A stretch of DNA of 64,000 nucleotides from Planctomicrobium piriforme (GTDB lineage Bacteria; Planctomycetota; Planctomycetia; Planctomycetales; Planctomycetaceae): contig CAMATH010000033.1 in assembly GCA_945860955.1 (NCBI GenBank), forward strand, positions 1-64,000, in the 5' to 3' direction. Made by a program: the position numbers and the translations under genes. The notes under the pieces were generated by a model that made no database searches, had not been told where the DNA came from, and was given only the letters and a program-made list of their open reading frames with translations. The stretch's first letter is position 1, and every line of letters begins with the position of its first letter. Of this stretch, positions 1 through 8,288 are shown piece by piece.

Positions 1-240
1 CGCCCCATGCGATGGGAAATCGACCAAACTCCAGGCTGTGTGTCCATTGAGGCGCTTTCGGAAAGTGCGGGGCGACTTGCGAATCGATCGAAAGCGAATT
101 TCCTGGTGGGACGATTCGCCGATCAGAACTGTTTTGTAACGCGTCGCGACGACGCTTGCACGCTCGGCGGGGGAAATTCCCACCCCGACCGCCTGCGGAC
201 TCTACTCCGCGCGGTCGGAAATCTCACGATTTTCTGCGCA

Positions 241-296
241 GAGCCGCGCCCGTCAGGAAACGGAAACCTGCAACCGCACCCTGCCGGGCGCGGCTC
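241..296. repeat. GAGCCGC hairpin repeat, copy 1
   Basis: Perfect 12-bp inverted arms: GAGCCGCGCCCG at 241-252 and CGGGCGCGGCTC at 285-296. The left part continues as TCAGGAAACGG, which recurs at 25366, 42731 and 59911, so this is a dispersed family and not a one-off terminator. Confidence 0.75.
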
Positions 297-348
297 CATC
301 AATATGTCTCAACGCGGCTTGAATTCAGTTGTTGGACACTGGCCGCCG

Positions 349-439
349 TAAGACGGGTCTCTGACCCGTCCGGAGCGGCAGCATGTTAACCGGAACACCA
401 GCCACCATTTTGTGCGGACGGGTCAGAGACCCGTCCTAA
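349..439. repeat. REPIN-like element, copy 1
   Basis: Two palindromes, GACGGGTC-TCT-GACCCGTC (352-370) and GGACGGGTC-AGA-GACCCGTCC (416-436), lie in inverted orientation about 45 nt apart. The outer ends match as inverted repeats sharing GACGGGTCTCTGACCCGTCC. The architecture of two inverted REP palindromes around a short spacer is that of REPINs, which are mobilised by RAYT-type Y1 transposases. No such transposase is in the window. A diverged copy lies at 60003-60096 and a single palindrome at 42821-42841. Confidence 0.7.
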
Positions 440-515
440 CTAAGCCAACGTCTCGTTTTCGGCCGCGTGGAGTTTCACGATGTGCCGAAGGCTCCTCGCC
501 TCGGGCGCCCCATAT

Positions 516-1841
516 TTACTCCACCGGTGGAGCCGCAGGGCCGACGACCGGCTGACTCCAGGCGCGTTCAAACTCCCCAGGAACCGAAGGATTGGGATGT
601 TTGCGACTGGAGGTGATTCGGGCACGCACATAAAGGTCGTCGCGTTCGAAATCGTATTTCGCGGAAGTCCCTTCGACACTCGCCAGAATTCGGCCGATCT
701 CCTCGCTGTACCGCCGGGTTGTCCAGATCTCCTTGCCAGCGTCGTCCAGCGTCGGTTCGCTGTCGCGGGGATAGTCCTTTTTCGTGCCGATGAATTCGAT
801 CGTATAGCGAACCCCCGGTTCGGGCGCAATGTCGATCTCGAGTCCGCGCGCGGACGAACGGACCTGCTTCAACGAGACCCCGGAAGTGGAGTAGAACGCT
901 CCCTGTTCCAGGCTGCTGATGAGCGCGGGGGTCGACAGTTCCGTTGCCAGTACCATCACCCACCCGCGACCGGGATTCGCATCTCGGTTTGGCAGGTCGT
1001 GGTACGCGTGACCGTCGTCGACTGCCAAGCCGTACAACACCGGAAGCTTCAGTTCGGCGATTCGCTTGGTCAACACAATGTCCCAGATCCGGTCGGCCCC
1101 GGCCCGCTGGTTATCTCCATTGTTGTTGACTCCCGGATGCCCGTTGTACACTTCGAAAAAATTCTCGCCACGCACGCGCATCAGATCTTCCGCTCTCACC
1201 GCGTAGCCGAAATTCGGGTGGTTGAGGTGAATGATCATCGGATCGCCGGTCCGTTCCCGCTGGGCAATGAGCGCGTCAGTATTCCGCTGGAGTACCTCAT
1301 AAACGCTTTCGCCTCCCATCGGGGGCAGGAGTTCCTTGTTATTCGTGGTGTTCATGTGCAAGGGGAGACCGCCGAATTTGTCCGAGACCTCCTCCCCCTG
1401 GATCAGCAGGAATTTTCCAGGTTGCCCGACGCGGGCGTTGACATCGGAAAAGGTCTTCAGGCGAACTTCCATCCGACCGTCCGCGGTGGTCCGTTCCCGC
1501 ACCCAGTCACCCGGGAACTTCCGTTTCAACTTGTCGTACGCCTTTTTGCCCCCCTTGTTTTTCTCGGCGTCAATCCAGCGCTCCCCGGTCAGTAGCGTGT
1601 TGTGATCGGTGAACGACAGGAACTGATATCCCTGGTCGCGGTACCATTGAGCGACCATTTCGGGATAGTCGTCTCCGTCGCTCCACAGGGTATGAGTGTG
1701 GAGGTTGCCGCGGTACCATTTCAGGTTGTCATCCGCGGCGAGTACCCGTTGGGTGGCCCCTGTTTCGACACCGTGTGGCGTGAGCCAGACGACGGACGCC
1801 AGCACGCTGGCGACCGCCACCGCGATCAGTAAACGCTTCAT
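516..1841 (-). CDS. Exported PHP-domain phosphoesterase-like protein
   Basis: 441 aa. The start at 1841 is chosen because a GAGGGGGGA ribosome site precedes it and it opens a signal peptide (residues 1-36). Motifs of the PHP metallo-phosphoesterase superfamily are visible in order: HTHTLWSDG (48-56), TDHN (78-81), a Glu in LIQGEEV, a His in IIHLNHP and the late Asp/His pair in VDDGHAYHD. These are the ligands of the usual metal cluster, so catalysis is plausible. Export is predicted, unlike cytoplasmic PHP proteins such as histidinol phosphatase. Substrate unknown; hydrolysis of a phosphodiester or phosphomonoester is an inference from the family. It is divergent from the gene at 1968. Confidence 0.8.
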   Translation of the reverse strand: MKRLLIAVAVASVLASVVWLTPHGVETGATQRVLAADDNLKWYRGNLHTHTLWSDGDDYPEMVAQWYRDQGYQFLSFTDHNTLLTGERWIDAEKNKGGKKAYDKLKRKFPGDWVRERTTADGRMEVRLKTFSDVNARVGQPGKFLLIQGEEVSDKFGGLPLHMNTTNNKELLPPMGGESVYEVLQRNTDALIAQRERTGDPMIIHLNHPNFGYAVRAEDLMRVRGENFFEVYNGHPGVNNNGDNQRAGADRIWDIVLTKRIAELKLPVLYGLAVDDGHAYHDLPNRDANPGRGWVMVLATELSTPALISSLEQGAFYSTSGVSLKQVRSSARGLEIDIAPEPGVRYTIEFIGTKKDYPRDSEPTLDDAGKEIWTTRRYSEEIGRILASVEGTSAKYDFERDDLYVRARITSSRKHPNPSVPGEFERAWSQPVVGPAAPPVE

Positions 1842-1967
1842 GCGATCCCCCCTCGGATCAGTCACCGGTTCCAAAACTGTCGACGGAGCGAACGTCGGTC
1901 CTGCGACGGATCGGCTCGCACCTGCCGAGTGCTTATACCTTCCCGTTCGTCCGGAGAACAACCAACC

Positions 1968-2696
1968 ATGAGCCTCGCGGATCTCGAACACGCTGCGATC
2001 CTGCTACGCGATCACCTGGGAGCGGACACTGGGTCGGCGATCGATTGCCGGGGGGATTCGACAGGCCCCGACATGACCAGCGTGTGGACGATCGTTGTGG
2101 AACTGGTCTTGAACCGCCGGTCGCGCTCGACACAGACCCCGGTCCCCGAAAACTCCCCTTTGAGCGAAGCGGCGGCTTGTTCGAAACTCTCGACTCTCGA
2201 ATTGGCGGCACTTCTCGAGAAGTCGCGACTGTCGACCCGATTGGCCGCACCGCTCGCCGCGCTCGCCCGCTGGTGGGCCGACACTGTTTCTGTGCCCGAC
2301 CCGGACGACGCGTCCGTCGGAGACCGCCGCGACCAGCTCCCATGGGAGGTCCGGCGCAAACGGGCGTCGAGATCTTTGGAAACAGTGCGGGGTGTGTCGC
2401 GAGAACTGGGAGAACGAATTCGGCTGTTCGCGCTCGGCGAACCGGTCGTTCCCGTCAGTCGCGCGGCACAGCGCGTCTTTTGCCGCCACGGCTGGCTGGA
2501 TCTGCAATCGGAGTACGACGACTGGCAGTCGACGCTGTCGCGATGGGCCGAATCGTGCGATCTCGATCGACGACAGATCACACTGTGGCTCGACGAACTG
2601 GGAAGTCGCTGGTGCGGTCCCAAACCCAAGTGTGACGAGTGTCCACTGAATGATTTACTGCCGCGTGGCGGACCGTATGAGCTGAACGGGGAGTGA
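1968..2696 (+). CDS. Hypothetical protein with endonuclease III-like cysteine tail
   Basis: 242 aa. ATG 1968 is preferred (GGAG 12 nt upstream). Most of the protein is not recognised. The C-terminus has C216-X5-C222-X2-C225 in the context GPKPKCDECP. This closely resembles the end of the [4Fe-4S] loop of endonuclease III/MutY (C-X6-C-X2-C-X5-C), but the fourth cysteine is replaced by Leu231. No helix-hairpin-helix or catalytic Lys/Asp of that family is evident. It may be a remnant or a distant relative of the HhH glycosylases, or a small metal-binding protein. The product name should stay hypothetical. Confidence 0.6.
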   Translation: MSLADLEHAAILLRDHLGADTGSAIDCRGDSTGPDMTSVWTIVVELVLNRRSRSTQTPVPENSPLSEAAACSKLSTLELAALLEKSRLSTRLAAPLAALARWWADTVSVPDPDDASVGDRRDQLPWEVRRKRASRSLETVRGVSRELGERIRLFALGEPVVPVSRAAQRVFCRHGWLDLQSEYDDWQSTLSRWAESCDLDRRQITLWLDELGSRWCGPKPKCDECPLNDLLPRGGPYELNGE

Positions 2697-2760
2697 CCCG
2701 ACACCAGCCGCAGTTACGAACCAGCGGATAGGTCTCGGGGACGATGGTCCCTCCGGATGA

Positions 2761-5274
2761 CTAATACACCCGCATCGCCAGCGGACCTTCGGGGAGCAGG
2801 ATCACGCCCCAGACCTGATCGGCTTCCGCTTCAATGGTCTCGGTCTGTTCGGTGCCGTCGGCGAGTTTCACAATCAACTTGTGCTTGCCTGGCTTCACAT
2901 CGAAACGGGGACCGTTGGGCTTTTCGGCCCCTTCCCCCGCTCTGACCGAAACGGTTTTCATCCCCAGTGTCACCTTGGCTCCCTGGTCCCCCGGATTTCC
3001 CACCATGATCACCGACGTCCCCGGCTTGGGGAGAATTCCCGCCTCCTTGGCCGCCGCCGTCAGACGCACTTCCAGGTGGATAGTGGTTTCATCGTCTTCC
3101 TTGCGGTTCACTTTCAGCTTGAGCCGATCGGTCCCCTTCTCAAACGTGACTTGCTGTTCGATCGGGTTCCCCGCCGACGCGGTTTCCTTCCAGCCGAGCG
3201 TCTTGAGTTCCTTGCGATACAACTCGACAACCGGCTTCAATGCCGCGCCCGTCGTGACATCCATTTCCTTGAAGAACGGCGTGCCGCTGAAGCTGCTGGA
3301 CGTGTGATCCTCCAGGACGGGAAGATCGTGTTCGATTTTCGCGGTGAGCGGTGCCGTGGCCGCTGGCTCGGCGGTGGGATCTGTCGTTTCGGGATCGGAC
3401 TTTTCCGTCGGAAGCCCCGCGTTTTTCCCCTTGGCCTTCCCTTTGGCCTTCTTGCCGAAGGCGGCACCAATCGCGTCGTCGACCGCGTTTTTCAAATCAC
3501 CATCCAGCTCCGAAGTCGCTTTCTCCAATTCCGCCATCGCCTTTTCCTTCGCCTCGGCGATTTCCGCGGCAACGTCCGTTTCGGCCTCATCCGATTCGGC
3601 CACTTTGGTCGAGGGCTGTTCTTCTTCAGGATCCTCAACCAGCATTTCCGCCACCGGGTTCCACTTGAACCCATAGGCCAGTGCGGTCACTTCGGTCGGG
3701 GTTTTGTCGTCCAATTTGAAGAAGTTGACGAACACCCGATCATCATTCAGTTCGGCGTTGAAATTGCCCGTCGTTTTTTCAACGGCTCGATTCTGCTCAT
3801 TCTCCTTCCAACCGGCGTCCGTGAACGCCTTGACGTAGAAGTCGACCAGTTCCTGAATTCCCAGGGGACTCTGGAATTTGACCCGCTTCGATTCCCGATC
3901 GTATTTGGCCGCTTTCGCCCCCTCCGGCAGCGGAAGATCCTGACCGTTATTCTCCATGTCGATTCTCCCCTGATTGGCCCTGGCCAGCGCCCGCTCTTCA
4001 TCCCGGGGCACTTTGTTGACCAGTCCCGTCAGGACCAGGGTGTAGCCCTTCTCTCGCGGCCGGACATCAACCATCGTCACATCGTTGTCGTGCGCGTAGA
4101 GCAGTCGCGCCAACCTGTCTCGCACGACCCTCCCATCTTTCCTCTGGGACCATCCCAGTTCTTCAAACCGGGTGTCGTAGAATTCAACGATAGCGGGCAC
4201 TTCCATTTCGGAGTTGAATTTCACCACACCCGGCGTCATGGGAAACCGTACTGTGTCGGCATCCGTGGTCAGGGGCAACTCGGCGGAGTGAACCGAGCAA
4301 TGGTACTGAATTGCCGTCTTACCGGGGACGTCGGTCGATTCGGAGAGATAGGCCAAGACCTGAATCCCGTTCTTGAAGAACTGCGGGAACCGAACTTTCG
4401 GATCCTTTTCCGGGGTCTGTTCGAAGTCGAGCGTGTGTTCGCGCCACCCTTCCTGGAGAAACAGATCGATCGTGGCTTTCTCGGCGGCATCAATGTCGTC
4501 GGCGGTGATCGCCAGCGAATAGCTGCGGTCATGCCTCAGGCGTTCCGCCCCTTCGGGAATCGCCAGACTCACCGGCGCGACGTTTCCGACACAGGTCAAT
4601 ACAACATTGGTCTGTTTCTCGGGATCCGTGCCCGGACTGATAAACGCGCTGGCAAGGAAATTTCCCTTGCCAAACGCCAGACTGACATACGGAGGATTCG
4701 CTGGCGACTCGGGCTTCAGCTCAACGCAGCCCTGCGCCTTGAGATGTTTGCGGACGAACTCGGTCGCGGCCCGCGTGTCTCCACTGAGAACCAGGTAACA
4801 CGTTCCCAGTCGCCGTTCGGTGAACGTGGCGTCTTCGGGAATCGGAACTTTGCGCAGGTCGATCGCCTCGGCCAGTTGTGTGAACGTCGCCGGCTCAACC
4901 GGCGTCGCCACTGTTGGCTTCTCAACCGTTTCCTCCCGTTTCGCGGCGGATTCAGGTCCGGGCGCTACGGTCACTTCAGCGGTCGGCTTTTTGGTCGCAG
5001 GTTTCCCACCAGCGTCGGCCACACGCGGCGACTTCGACTCCGTTCCTGCGGGTTGCTTCTCGGGAACCGCCTTCGCGTTGGCTGCGGGCGGTGTGTCCGA
5101 AGGGGGGGGCGACGAGGATTTCTCCTGCGCGGGGGGGGCCGATGCGACCGGTTGGGAGTCCACGCCCCGCGGCGCTGTCGCGGCGTCGTTACCAGCAGGT
5201 TTTGAACTGCCACATCCCGAGAAGCACACAACCACAGCAATGCAGGGGACGAACGAAAATCGGAGCCGAGTCAT
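2761..5274 (-). CDS. Large repeat-containing lipoprotein
   Basis: 837 aa. Start at 5274 opens a lipoprotein signal (FSGC, Cys21 lipidated). Residues 22-130 are a low-complexity Pro/Ala/Lys linker. The body contains five diverged copies of a module of about 40-45 residues that opens with a proline or acidic turn (typically LPEGA or IPEDA) and closes with a helix ending in GW-[KRS]-E/Q: about 143-185, 238-279, 337-376, 447-490 and 650-697. Residues 545-645 are acidic and Lys-rich. Residues 750-837 look like a small beta domain of the PEGA type. Probably anchored on the outer face of a membrane. No enzyme motif is seen. Function unknown. Confidence 0.75.
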   Translation of the reverse strand: MTRLRFSFVPCIAVVVCFSGCGSSKPAGNDAATAPRGVDSQPVASAPPAQEKSSSPPPSDTPPAANAKAVPEKQPAGTESKSPRVADAGGKPATKKPTAEVTVAPGPESAAKREETVEKPTVATPVEPATFTQLAEAIDLRKVPIPEDATFTERRLGTCYLVLSGDTRAATEFVRKHLKAQGCVELKPESPANPPYVSLAFGKGNFLASAFISPGTDPEKQTNVVLTCVGNVAPVSLAIPEGAERLRHDRSYSLAITADDIDAAEKATIDLFLQEGWREHTLDFEQTPEKDPKVRFPQFFKNGIQVLAYLSESTDVPGKTAIQYHCSVHSAELPLTTDADTVRFPMTPGVVKFNSEMEVPAIVEFYDTRFEELGWSQRKDGRVVRDRLARLLYAHDNDVTMVDVRPREKGYTLVLTGLVNKVPRDEERALARANQGRIDMENNGQDLPLPEGAKAAKYDRESKRVKFQSPLGIQELVDFYVKAFTDAGWKENEQNRAVEKTTGNFNAELNDDRVFVNFFKLDDKTPTEVTALAYGFKWNPVAEMLVEDPEEEQPSTKVAESDEAETDVAAEIAEAKEKAMAELEKATSELDGDLKNAVDDAIGAAFGKKAKGKAKGKNAGLPTEKSDPETTDPTAEPAATAPLTAKIEHDLPVLEDHTSSSFSGTPFFKEMDVTTGAALKPVVELYRKELKTLGWKETASAGNPIEQQVTFEKGTDRLKLKVNRKEDDETTIHLEVRLTAAAKEAGILPKPGTSVIMVGNPGDQGAKVTLGMKTVSVRAGEGAEKPNGPRFDVKPGKHKLIVKLADGTEQTETIEAEADQVWGVILLPEGPLAMRVY

Positions 5275-5681
5275 GCGGGAAATCTCAGTTCGGTTGCGCG
5301 GGAAATCGCGGGAATCACTCATGTCGGGCGTTGATCGCAGACCTGACCATTCACTCTACGGAAGAAGCCTTGGGAAGTGAATCCCCATCGGACGCAGATT
5401 TCCCTCACGGAATTTTGAGAAACAAGAAAAACGCGATTTTTTGGCTGTCTTGAACCGTGAATTGGACTGGCACAGCCCGAGTTTGCAAGTTTGGGCTGGC
5501 CAGGGATCAAACGCTCACGTTTGCCAGTACGCATCTGCCAAAGGGACGTTGGGGTGATGGAGCACTCGTGCAGGCCCGCAGGCCCGCGAGCGTGGCAACT
5601 GATCTTTCTCGATTCCGCCAATTGACGTATTCTTGAGACTGGATACATTGCCGTTCACCGTCTCCAGCCCCAGAAGCGGAT
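5275..5681. other. Divergent intergenic region
   Basis: About 400 nt between the lipoprotein gene (minus) and the small anchored protein gene (plus). It holds an imperfect stem-loop near 5468-5500 (CAGCCC..GGGCTG) and the promoter candidate at 5622-5649. No open frame with coding signs is present. Confidence 0.4.
5622..5649 (+). promoter_or_regulatory. Sigma70-like promoter candidate
   Basis: TTGACG (5622-5627), 16-nt spacer, TACATT (5644-5649). The start codon of the downstream gene is 33 nt further on. Confidence 0.4.
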
Positions 5682-6302
5682 ATGACGCAGCAGGATGCTA
5701 CTCACCGCCCGGTCGCCGACCGTCGTCCCAACAGCCTGAAATTGCGGGGGATTGTCGGTTGTTGTGTGTTTGGCGCGATTGCCTGGTTTGGATTCCGGAA
5801 CGGCGGTTCCGCCCCCAGGGGCGTTTCGGACGGAACTCCGAGTCCGTCGGCCGCGGTCAGTCAACTGGACAGCGTCCCCACTGGCGGGAATTCGCCGACA
5901 GACGCGAATTCGGCCGATCCTGTCGAACTTCCTCTCGACCAACGGGTCCTGGGGGAGTGGCGTGACCATTACCGGGGTGAGCGAACCCTGGTGCTGCGGG
6001 CCGATGGAACCGGAACGATGGTGGTGGTGCTGGCGGGGTTCGCGAAAAAGTTGTTCGCCGAGCGGTTGACGTTCGACATTCAATGGTCGCTCGAAGAGGG
6101 AGAGATTACGCTGAAAACCGTTTCTGGCCAGCCCGAAGCGAAGTTCAACATGATTCGCAAAGTCTATGGCGACGAGGCGACCTATCGGGTGCTGACGGTC
6201 GACGCGGACCAGATGCGTCTGCTCGACGGCGACGGCAAACAGGAATACGACTGGCGTCGCCTGGAGACCATGTACGACGAAGTGGCGATCGACGAACGGT
6301 AA
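5682..6302 (+). CDS. Small membrane-anchored hypothetical protein
   Basis: 206 aa. One N-terminal transmembrane or uncleaved signal segment (about residues 22-42, hydrophobic with two Cys) is followed by a short Ser/Ala/Thr-rich linker. A C-terminal domain of about 110 residues begins with GEWRDHYRGERTLVLRADG and alternates short strands, in the manner of lipocalin-like TIGR/DUF domains that bind small molecules. No catalytic residues recognised. The gene is 108 nt upstream of the phosphatase gene on the same strand and may be co-transcribed. Confidence 0.65.
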   Translation: MTQQDATHRPVADRRPNSLKLRGIVGCCVFGAIAWFGFRNGGSAPRGVSDGTPSPSAAVSQLDSVPTGGNSPTDANSADPVELPLDQRVLGEWRDHYRGERTLVLRADGTGTMVVVLAGFAKKLFAERLTFDIQWSLEEGEITLKTVSGQPEAKFNMIRKVYGDEATYRVLTVDADQMRLLDGDGKQEYDWRRLETMYDEVAIDER

Positions 6303-6410
6303 CCGGGGTCGGGGTTGCCATGCGTGGGGAAGTCGCGGAGCGACTTCCGTTCACAATAAAAATCGGGGAACGTCTTCCCCGGATTGAGTTCACAAGAAGG
6401 ATCTGAAGAC

Positions 6411-7007
6411 GTGGCGAACTGGACTCGCAGACAGTGGCTGGTGTCGACTCTGGGATTGGTCGCGGCGTCGGCCACAGGCATCGGGGTGTGGTACAACAAG
6501 CGGTACAATCACTTCGCGGTCCATGACGCGGGCATGGTCTATCGCAGCGCGTGGCTCAAAGGGGAGGCGTTCTCCGACCTGATCGACAAACATCAGATTC
6601 GCTCGATCGTGAATCTGTGCAACCCGGGCGAAATGGGAGCCGAGCGGTGCGTCGACCAGCGCAAGTACGTCGAAGGATCCGGCGCGGTTCTGTATGACTG
6701 CACGATGCCCAACACGATTGACCCCAGCGACCCTCAGGTCGAAAAGCTGGTGGCCATTCTCTCGGATCCCAAGAACTACCCGATGCTGGTGCATTGCCAG
6801 CATGGGGTGACCCGCACGGCCAAGGTGCTGGCGATGTACGACATTCTTTACAAAGGGATGTCGGGGGATGAATCGCTGAAACGGATGCCGTTGTTCGGGC
6901 GGGACGACTACAGCGTTTCCGTCTACGCGTTCGCCCGGAACTTCGAGCAGAAACACACCGAGCTGTATCCCCAGACCGCGGGCAAGCTCGACTCGCTTCT
7001 GCGTTGA
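6411..7007 (+). CDS. Membrane-anchored dual-specificity/tyrosine phosphatase
   Basis: 198 aa. GTG 6411 is preferred over TTG 6384 because AAGGA lies 10 nt upstream. The N-terminus is TRRQWL followed by a hydrophobic stretch (10-27), so it is a Tat-like signal or signal anchor, placing the domain outside the cytoplasm. The active-site loop HCQHGVTRT (128-136) fits HC-X5-R-[ST] with nucleophile Cys129 and Arg135. The general-acid aspartate may be D104 or D107 in IDPSD. The fold matches the compact DSP/PTP family (DSP_c, Y_phosphatase2). Substrate unknown: a phosphoprotein, polyphosphate/inositol phosphate or a lipid phosphate are all possible for such enzymes. Confidence 0.8.
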   Translation: MANWTRRQWLVSTLGLVAASATGIGVWYNKRYNHFAVHDAGMVYRSAWLKGEAFSDLIDKHQIRSIVNLCNPGEMGAERCVDQRKYVEGSGAVLYDCTMPNTIDPSDPQVEKLVAILSDPKNYPMLVHCQHGVTRTAKVLAMYDILYKGMSGDESLKRMPLFGRDDYSVSVYAFARNFEQKHTELYPQTAGKLDSLLR

Positions 7008-7173
7008 TCCCGGACGGGTTCTATGGACTGTCCAAGATCCATTCCGAATTCTGGTGGTTGCTTTTCGGGCGAATCGCCAAAAACGACTGTTGGCCGAACG
7101 AATGGTCGTGCTGGAGATCGCTGAATCCACCAGTCACGAAACCGTCCGAAAGACGCTCAACCTGAATTACTGC

Positions 7174-7201
7174 TTGACAGTTCGTAAACTTCCGATATAT
7201 T
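7174..7201 (+). promoter_or_regulatory. Promoter of the arsR-type gene
   Basis: TTGACA (7174-7179), 16-nt spacer, TATATT (7196-7201), 25 nt before the start codon at 7226. This is the best sigma70-type match in the window. The -35 box overlaps the operator candidate at 7176-7193. Confidence 0.65.
7176..7193. promoter_or_regulatory. Putative ArsR operator, site 1
   Basis: GACAGTT-CGTA-AACTTCC. The left half and AACT are shared with the perfect palindrome at 7570-7587 (GACAGTT-TCCG-AACTGTC). It overlaps the -35 box, the expected position for autorepression. Confidence 0.5.
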
Positions 7202-7225
7202 TGAATGTGTAAGGACAATCCACCG

Positions 7226-7540
7226 ATGAGCAAGACCCAATCACGACTGACCGATCTGGAAGCGCTGGGACAGGCGGCGGAATGCCTGCGCGTCCTGGCT
7301 CATGCTCACAGGCTGCGAATGATCCAGATGCTGCTCCAGGGGAACTACACCGTCGGCGAACTGGCCGACGCGTGTGAGTTGCCAACGGCGATGGCTTCGG
7401 AACACCTGCGGCTGATGCAGCGTTGCGGCTTTCTCACCAGCGAAAAAGATGGCCGCAAGGTGTACTACCGTGTCACCGAGCCGCACCTGAAGAGCATTCT
7501 GGCGTGCATCGAAGCGCGGTTCGATTCCGCGACGAAGTAG
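7226..7540 (+). CDS. ArsR/SmtB-family transcriptional repressor (YgaV/BigR-like)
   Basis: 104 aa; start at ATG 7226 behind AAGGA. Winged-helix HTH: TVGELADACELPTAMASEHLRLM (about 42-64) is the recognition region and DGRKVYYRV (75-83) the wing. Cysteines at 20, 50, 67 and 94. Persulfide sensors of the BigR/SqrR/YgaV group use a two-cysteine switch including one in the last helix; Cys94 fits that, while Cys50 sits later than the classical alpha-2 cysteine. The CVC metal motif of ArsR is absent. The neighbours (rhodanese, persulfide dioxygenase, sulfur permease) argue for a sulfide/persulfide signal. It probably represses its own gene and the downstream enzymes. Confidence 0.85.
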   Translation: MSKTQSRLTDLEALGQAAECLRVLAHAHRLRMIQMLLQGNYTVGELADACELPTAMASEHLRLMQRCGFLTSEKDGRKVYYRVTEPHLKSILACIEARFDSATK

Positions 7541-7569
7541 CACCCCCCCCCTATTTGCCACAACAGGTC

Positions 7570-7587
7570 GACAGTTTCCGAACTGTC
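7570..7587. promoter_or_regulatory. Putative ArsR operator, site 2
   Basis: Perfect palindrome GACAGTT-TCCG-AACTGTC, 41 nt before the rhodanese start codon. It shares GACAGTT-N4-AACT with site 1 at the arsR promoter. No T-tract follows, so a simple terminator is less likely. Confidence 0.5.
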
Positions 7588-7628
7588 AATCCTTTGATTC
7601 GATTCCACCTTTTTCTGGACAGGAGTTC

Positions 7629-8231
7629 ATGATGAGCGTCACAACGATTTCTCCGAAGCAGTTGAGTGACCTGGTTCGCGCGGGACAGCCAGTCGACCTG
7701 ATTGATGTCCGGACTCCGGTCGAATACCGCGAAGTTCACGTGGACTTCGCACGCAATGTCCCGCTGGATCAACTCGACGCCGCCCAATGGGCGGCCAGTC
7801 GCAACGGCTCAACTCACCCCCTGTACATCATCTGCCGTTCCGGCGGGCGTGGCAAACAGGCGTGCGAGAAATTCCTGGCGGCCGGTTACTCGGCTGTGGT
7901 CAATGTCGAAGGGGGAACGCAGGCGTGGGATCAGGCGGGGCTGCCCGTGGTCCGCGGGAAAAAGGCGATGTCTCTCGAACGTCAGGTGCGGATCGCTGCG
8001 GGTTCTCTTGTGCTGATCAGTTGTATTGGGACATATTTCAGCCCGTATGCACTCGGGCTGGCGGCGTTCGTTGGGGCCGGGCTGGTGTTCGCCGGTGTCA
8101 CCGACACCTGCGGAATGGGAATGATTCTCGCCCGCATGCCCTGGAATCAGGTGCCGAAAGCGCCGACCGCCGCCCCAGCCATAAACACGGGTTCCTGCGA
8201 CGCAAAGTCGTCGAAACCGTGCTGCAAATAG
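7629..8231 (+). CDS. YgaP-like membrane rhodanese (rhodanese + DUF2892)
   Basis: 200 aa; AGGAG ribosome site 4 nt before ATG 7629. Rhodanese domain at about 5-110 with the catalytic loop CRSGGRG (Cys69). It is followed by a DUF2892 two-helix membrane domain (about 120-172) and a Cys-rich tail ending KPCCK. This is the arrangement of E. coli YgaP, a membrane sulfurtransferase encoded next to the ArsR-type regulator YgaV, the same order as here. It would accept sulfane sulfur on Cys69 at the cytoplasmic face. The C-terminal Cys190, Cys198 and Cys199 might take sulfur in relay; that is inference. Confidence 0.88.
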   Translation: MMSVTTISPKQLSDLVRAGQPVDLIDVRTPVEYREVHVDFARNVPLDQLDAAQWAASRNGSTHPLYIICRSGGRGKQACEKFLAAGYSAVVNVEGGTQAWDQAGLPVVRGKKAMSLERQVRIAAGSLVLISCIGTYFSPYALGLAAFVGAGLVFAGVTDTCGMGMILARMPWNQVPKAPTAAPAINTGSCDAKSSKPCCK

Positions 8232-8288
8232 TCGATTTGTGATCGCTGTCAGCCAAACCATTCATCTCTATTACAGAAGCACCGCATC

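Larger units (their letters stand above)
1..515. other. Left-edge non-coding region
   Basis: No convincing gene is seen. Open frames here are short, overlap in several frames and have neither a ribosome site nor a recognisable domain. The stretch carries a 56-nt hairpin repeat at 241-296 and a REPIN-like element at 349-439. It lies downstream of the minus-strand PHP gene; whatever lies to the left is outside the window. Confidence 0.6.

Noticed and set aside
349-439. Insertion sequence remnant
   Set aside because: No transposase coding sequence, and the length (about 91 nt) and paired palindromes fit a REPIN-like element better.
2881-5205. A 774-codon open frame antisense to the lipoprotein gene
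   Set aside because: It is a shadow of high-GC codon usage: no ribosome site, no domain, and the opposite strand has a lipobox, repeats and normal composition.
7570-7587. Intrinsic terminator between arsR and the rhodanese gene
   Set aside because: The stem is only 7 bp and no T-tract follows on either strand. The shared motif with the arsR promoter favours an operator.
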